A stretch of 64,000 bases of DNA from Dolichospermum planctonicum (GTDB lineage Bacteria > Cyanobacteriota > Cyanobacteriia > Cyanobacteriales > Nostocaceae): positions 62,001 to 126,000 of the forward strand of contig NZ_BJCF01000007.1 in the NCBI RefSeq assembly GCF_005402965.1, written 5' to 3'. Of the stretch, positions 63,848 to 64,000 are shown in pieces (the stretch's first letter is position 1; every line of letters begins with the position of its first letter). A program made the translations under genes and the position numbers. The notes beneath the pieces were generated by a model. The model ran no database searches. It saw only the letters and a program-made list of their open reading frames with translations, and had not been told where the DNA came from.

Positions 63848-64000
63848 ATGGTTAAAGAGGAAAAACTGCCTTTAGCAAAGCCAGAGATAGCAGTTCACAA
63901 CCAACAAATCAACCAAAATTCTCAAACCTCTATTGAATATTACAATCGCATTAATCCAGACTTACTAAAATTATTACCAGCAGATGCTAAGGTTATAGTC
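63848..64000 (+). CDS. 5' part of a probable SAM-dependent methyltransferase (runs off the window)
   Basis: The first 51 codons are present: MVKEEKLPLAKPEIAVHNQQ, then SIEYYNRINPDLLKLLPADA and KVIV at the window edge. The YYNR-NPDLL-LLP-DAK-V pattern immediately precedes motif I (VxEVGCG) in a group of class I methyltransferases associated with glycan clusters, so a methyltransferase is likely, but the diagnostic motif lies beyond the end. Confidence 0.55.
   Translation, partial: MVKEEKLPLAKPEIAVHNQQINQNSQTSIEYYNRINPDLLKLLPADAKVIV

Overview
The window is a chromosomal segment of a filamentous cyanobacterium, most likely of the order Nostocales (Anabaena/Nostoc/Dolichospermum type). The evidence is: about 20 HIP1 octamers (GCGATCGC), an AT-rich base composition, oxygenic-phototroph genes (a Ycf3-type photosystem I assembly factor, gap2-type GAPDH, Ycf46-like and Ycf35-like proteins, a TLP40-like cyclophilin), hopanoid genes, many 7-bp tandem repeats (STRR type) and several MITE-like families. 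Species cannot be fixed from the sequence alone.

Layout. (1) 96-18915, all on the minus strand: a twelve-gene extracellular polysaccharide operon. Transcription runs from a membrane-bound CapD/FlaA1-type sugar dehydratase through a GINT1-like protein, a Wzx-type flippase, four glycosyltransferases, a Wzy-type polymerase, a secreted glycosidase-like protein, a PglC-type phosphoglycosyl transferase and a PglD-type acyltransferase. It ends in a one-module NRPS carrying a formyltransferase domain and a luciferase-like monooxygenase inside its adenylation domain. (2) 19509-25128: housekeeping genes ilvN, a BON-domain gene, an alpha/beta hydrolase, infC, purT, ycf3 and gatC. (3) 25392-29000: a DUF29 remnant, hpnH and hpnA, then a long repeat-rich spacer. 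(4) 28241-32820: an MmeI-like single-chain restriction-modification enzyme bracketed by three copies of a cassette. Each copy carries a sigma70-type promoter with an exact 17-bp spacer followed by an intact 29-codon ORF. (5) 32984-46475: a low-Mr phosphatase, ebfC, murB/murC, gap2, thiL, a LysR regulator divergent from an aspartoacylase-like gene, a vapC remnant, an unknown 201-aa gene, a cyclophilin, efp, accB and a GerMN-domain gene.

(6) 46722-64000 is a more plastic, repeat-laden region. It holds a Uma2-family gene between two inverted MITEs, an FGE/C-type-lectin-fold gene with a diversity-generating-retroelement (DGR) type variable 3' end, proS, an acyltransferase whose last codons lie in a MITE, and an apparent chaperone/ATPase operon (Ycf46-like AAA, DUF1257, DUF2997, membrane GrpE-like, Hsp70-like). 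After these come a pentapeptide-repeat gene and a second FGE gene with a DGR-type variable end, sharing an N-terminal tag; an array of about eleven 84-bp repeats; a HigBA-like toxin-antitoxin pair; a VapBC pair with a nonsense-mutated toxin; a lone nucleotidyltransferase-domain gene; a transposase fragment; and the start of a probable methyltransferase.

The strongest leads are: the two orphan DGR-type target genes without a reverse transcriptase in the window; the triplicated promoter/small-ORF cassette around the restriction-modification gene and upstream of hpnA; the formyltransferase/monooxygenase NRPS embedded in a polysaccharide operon; and the AAA/GrpE/Hsp70 gene set. No rRNA, tRNA or CRISPR array was found.
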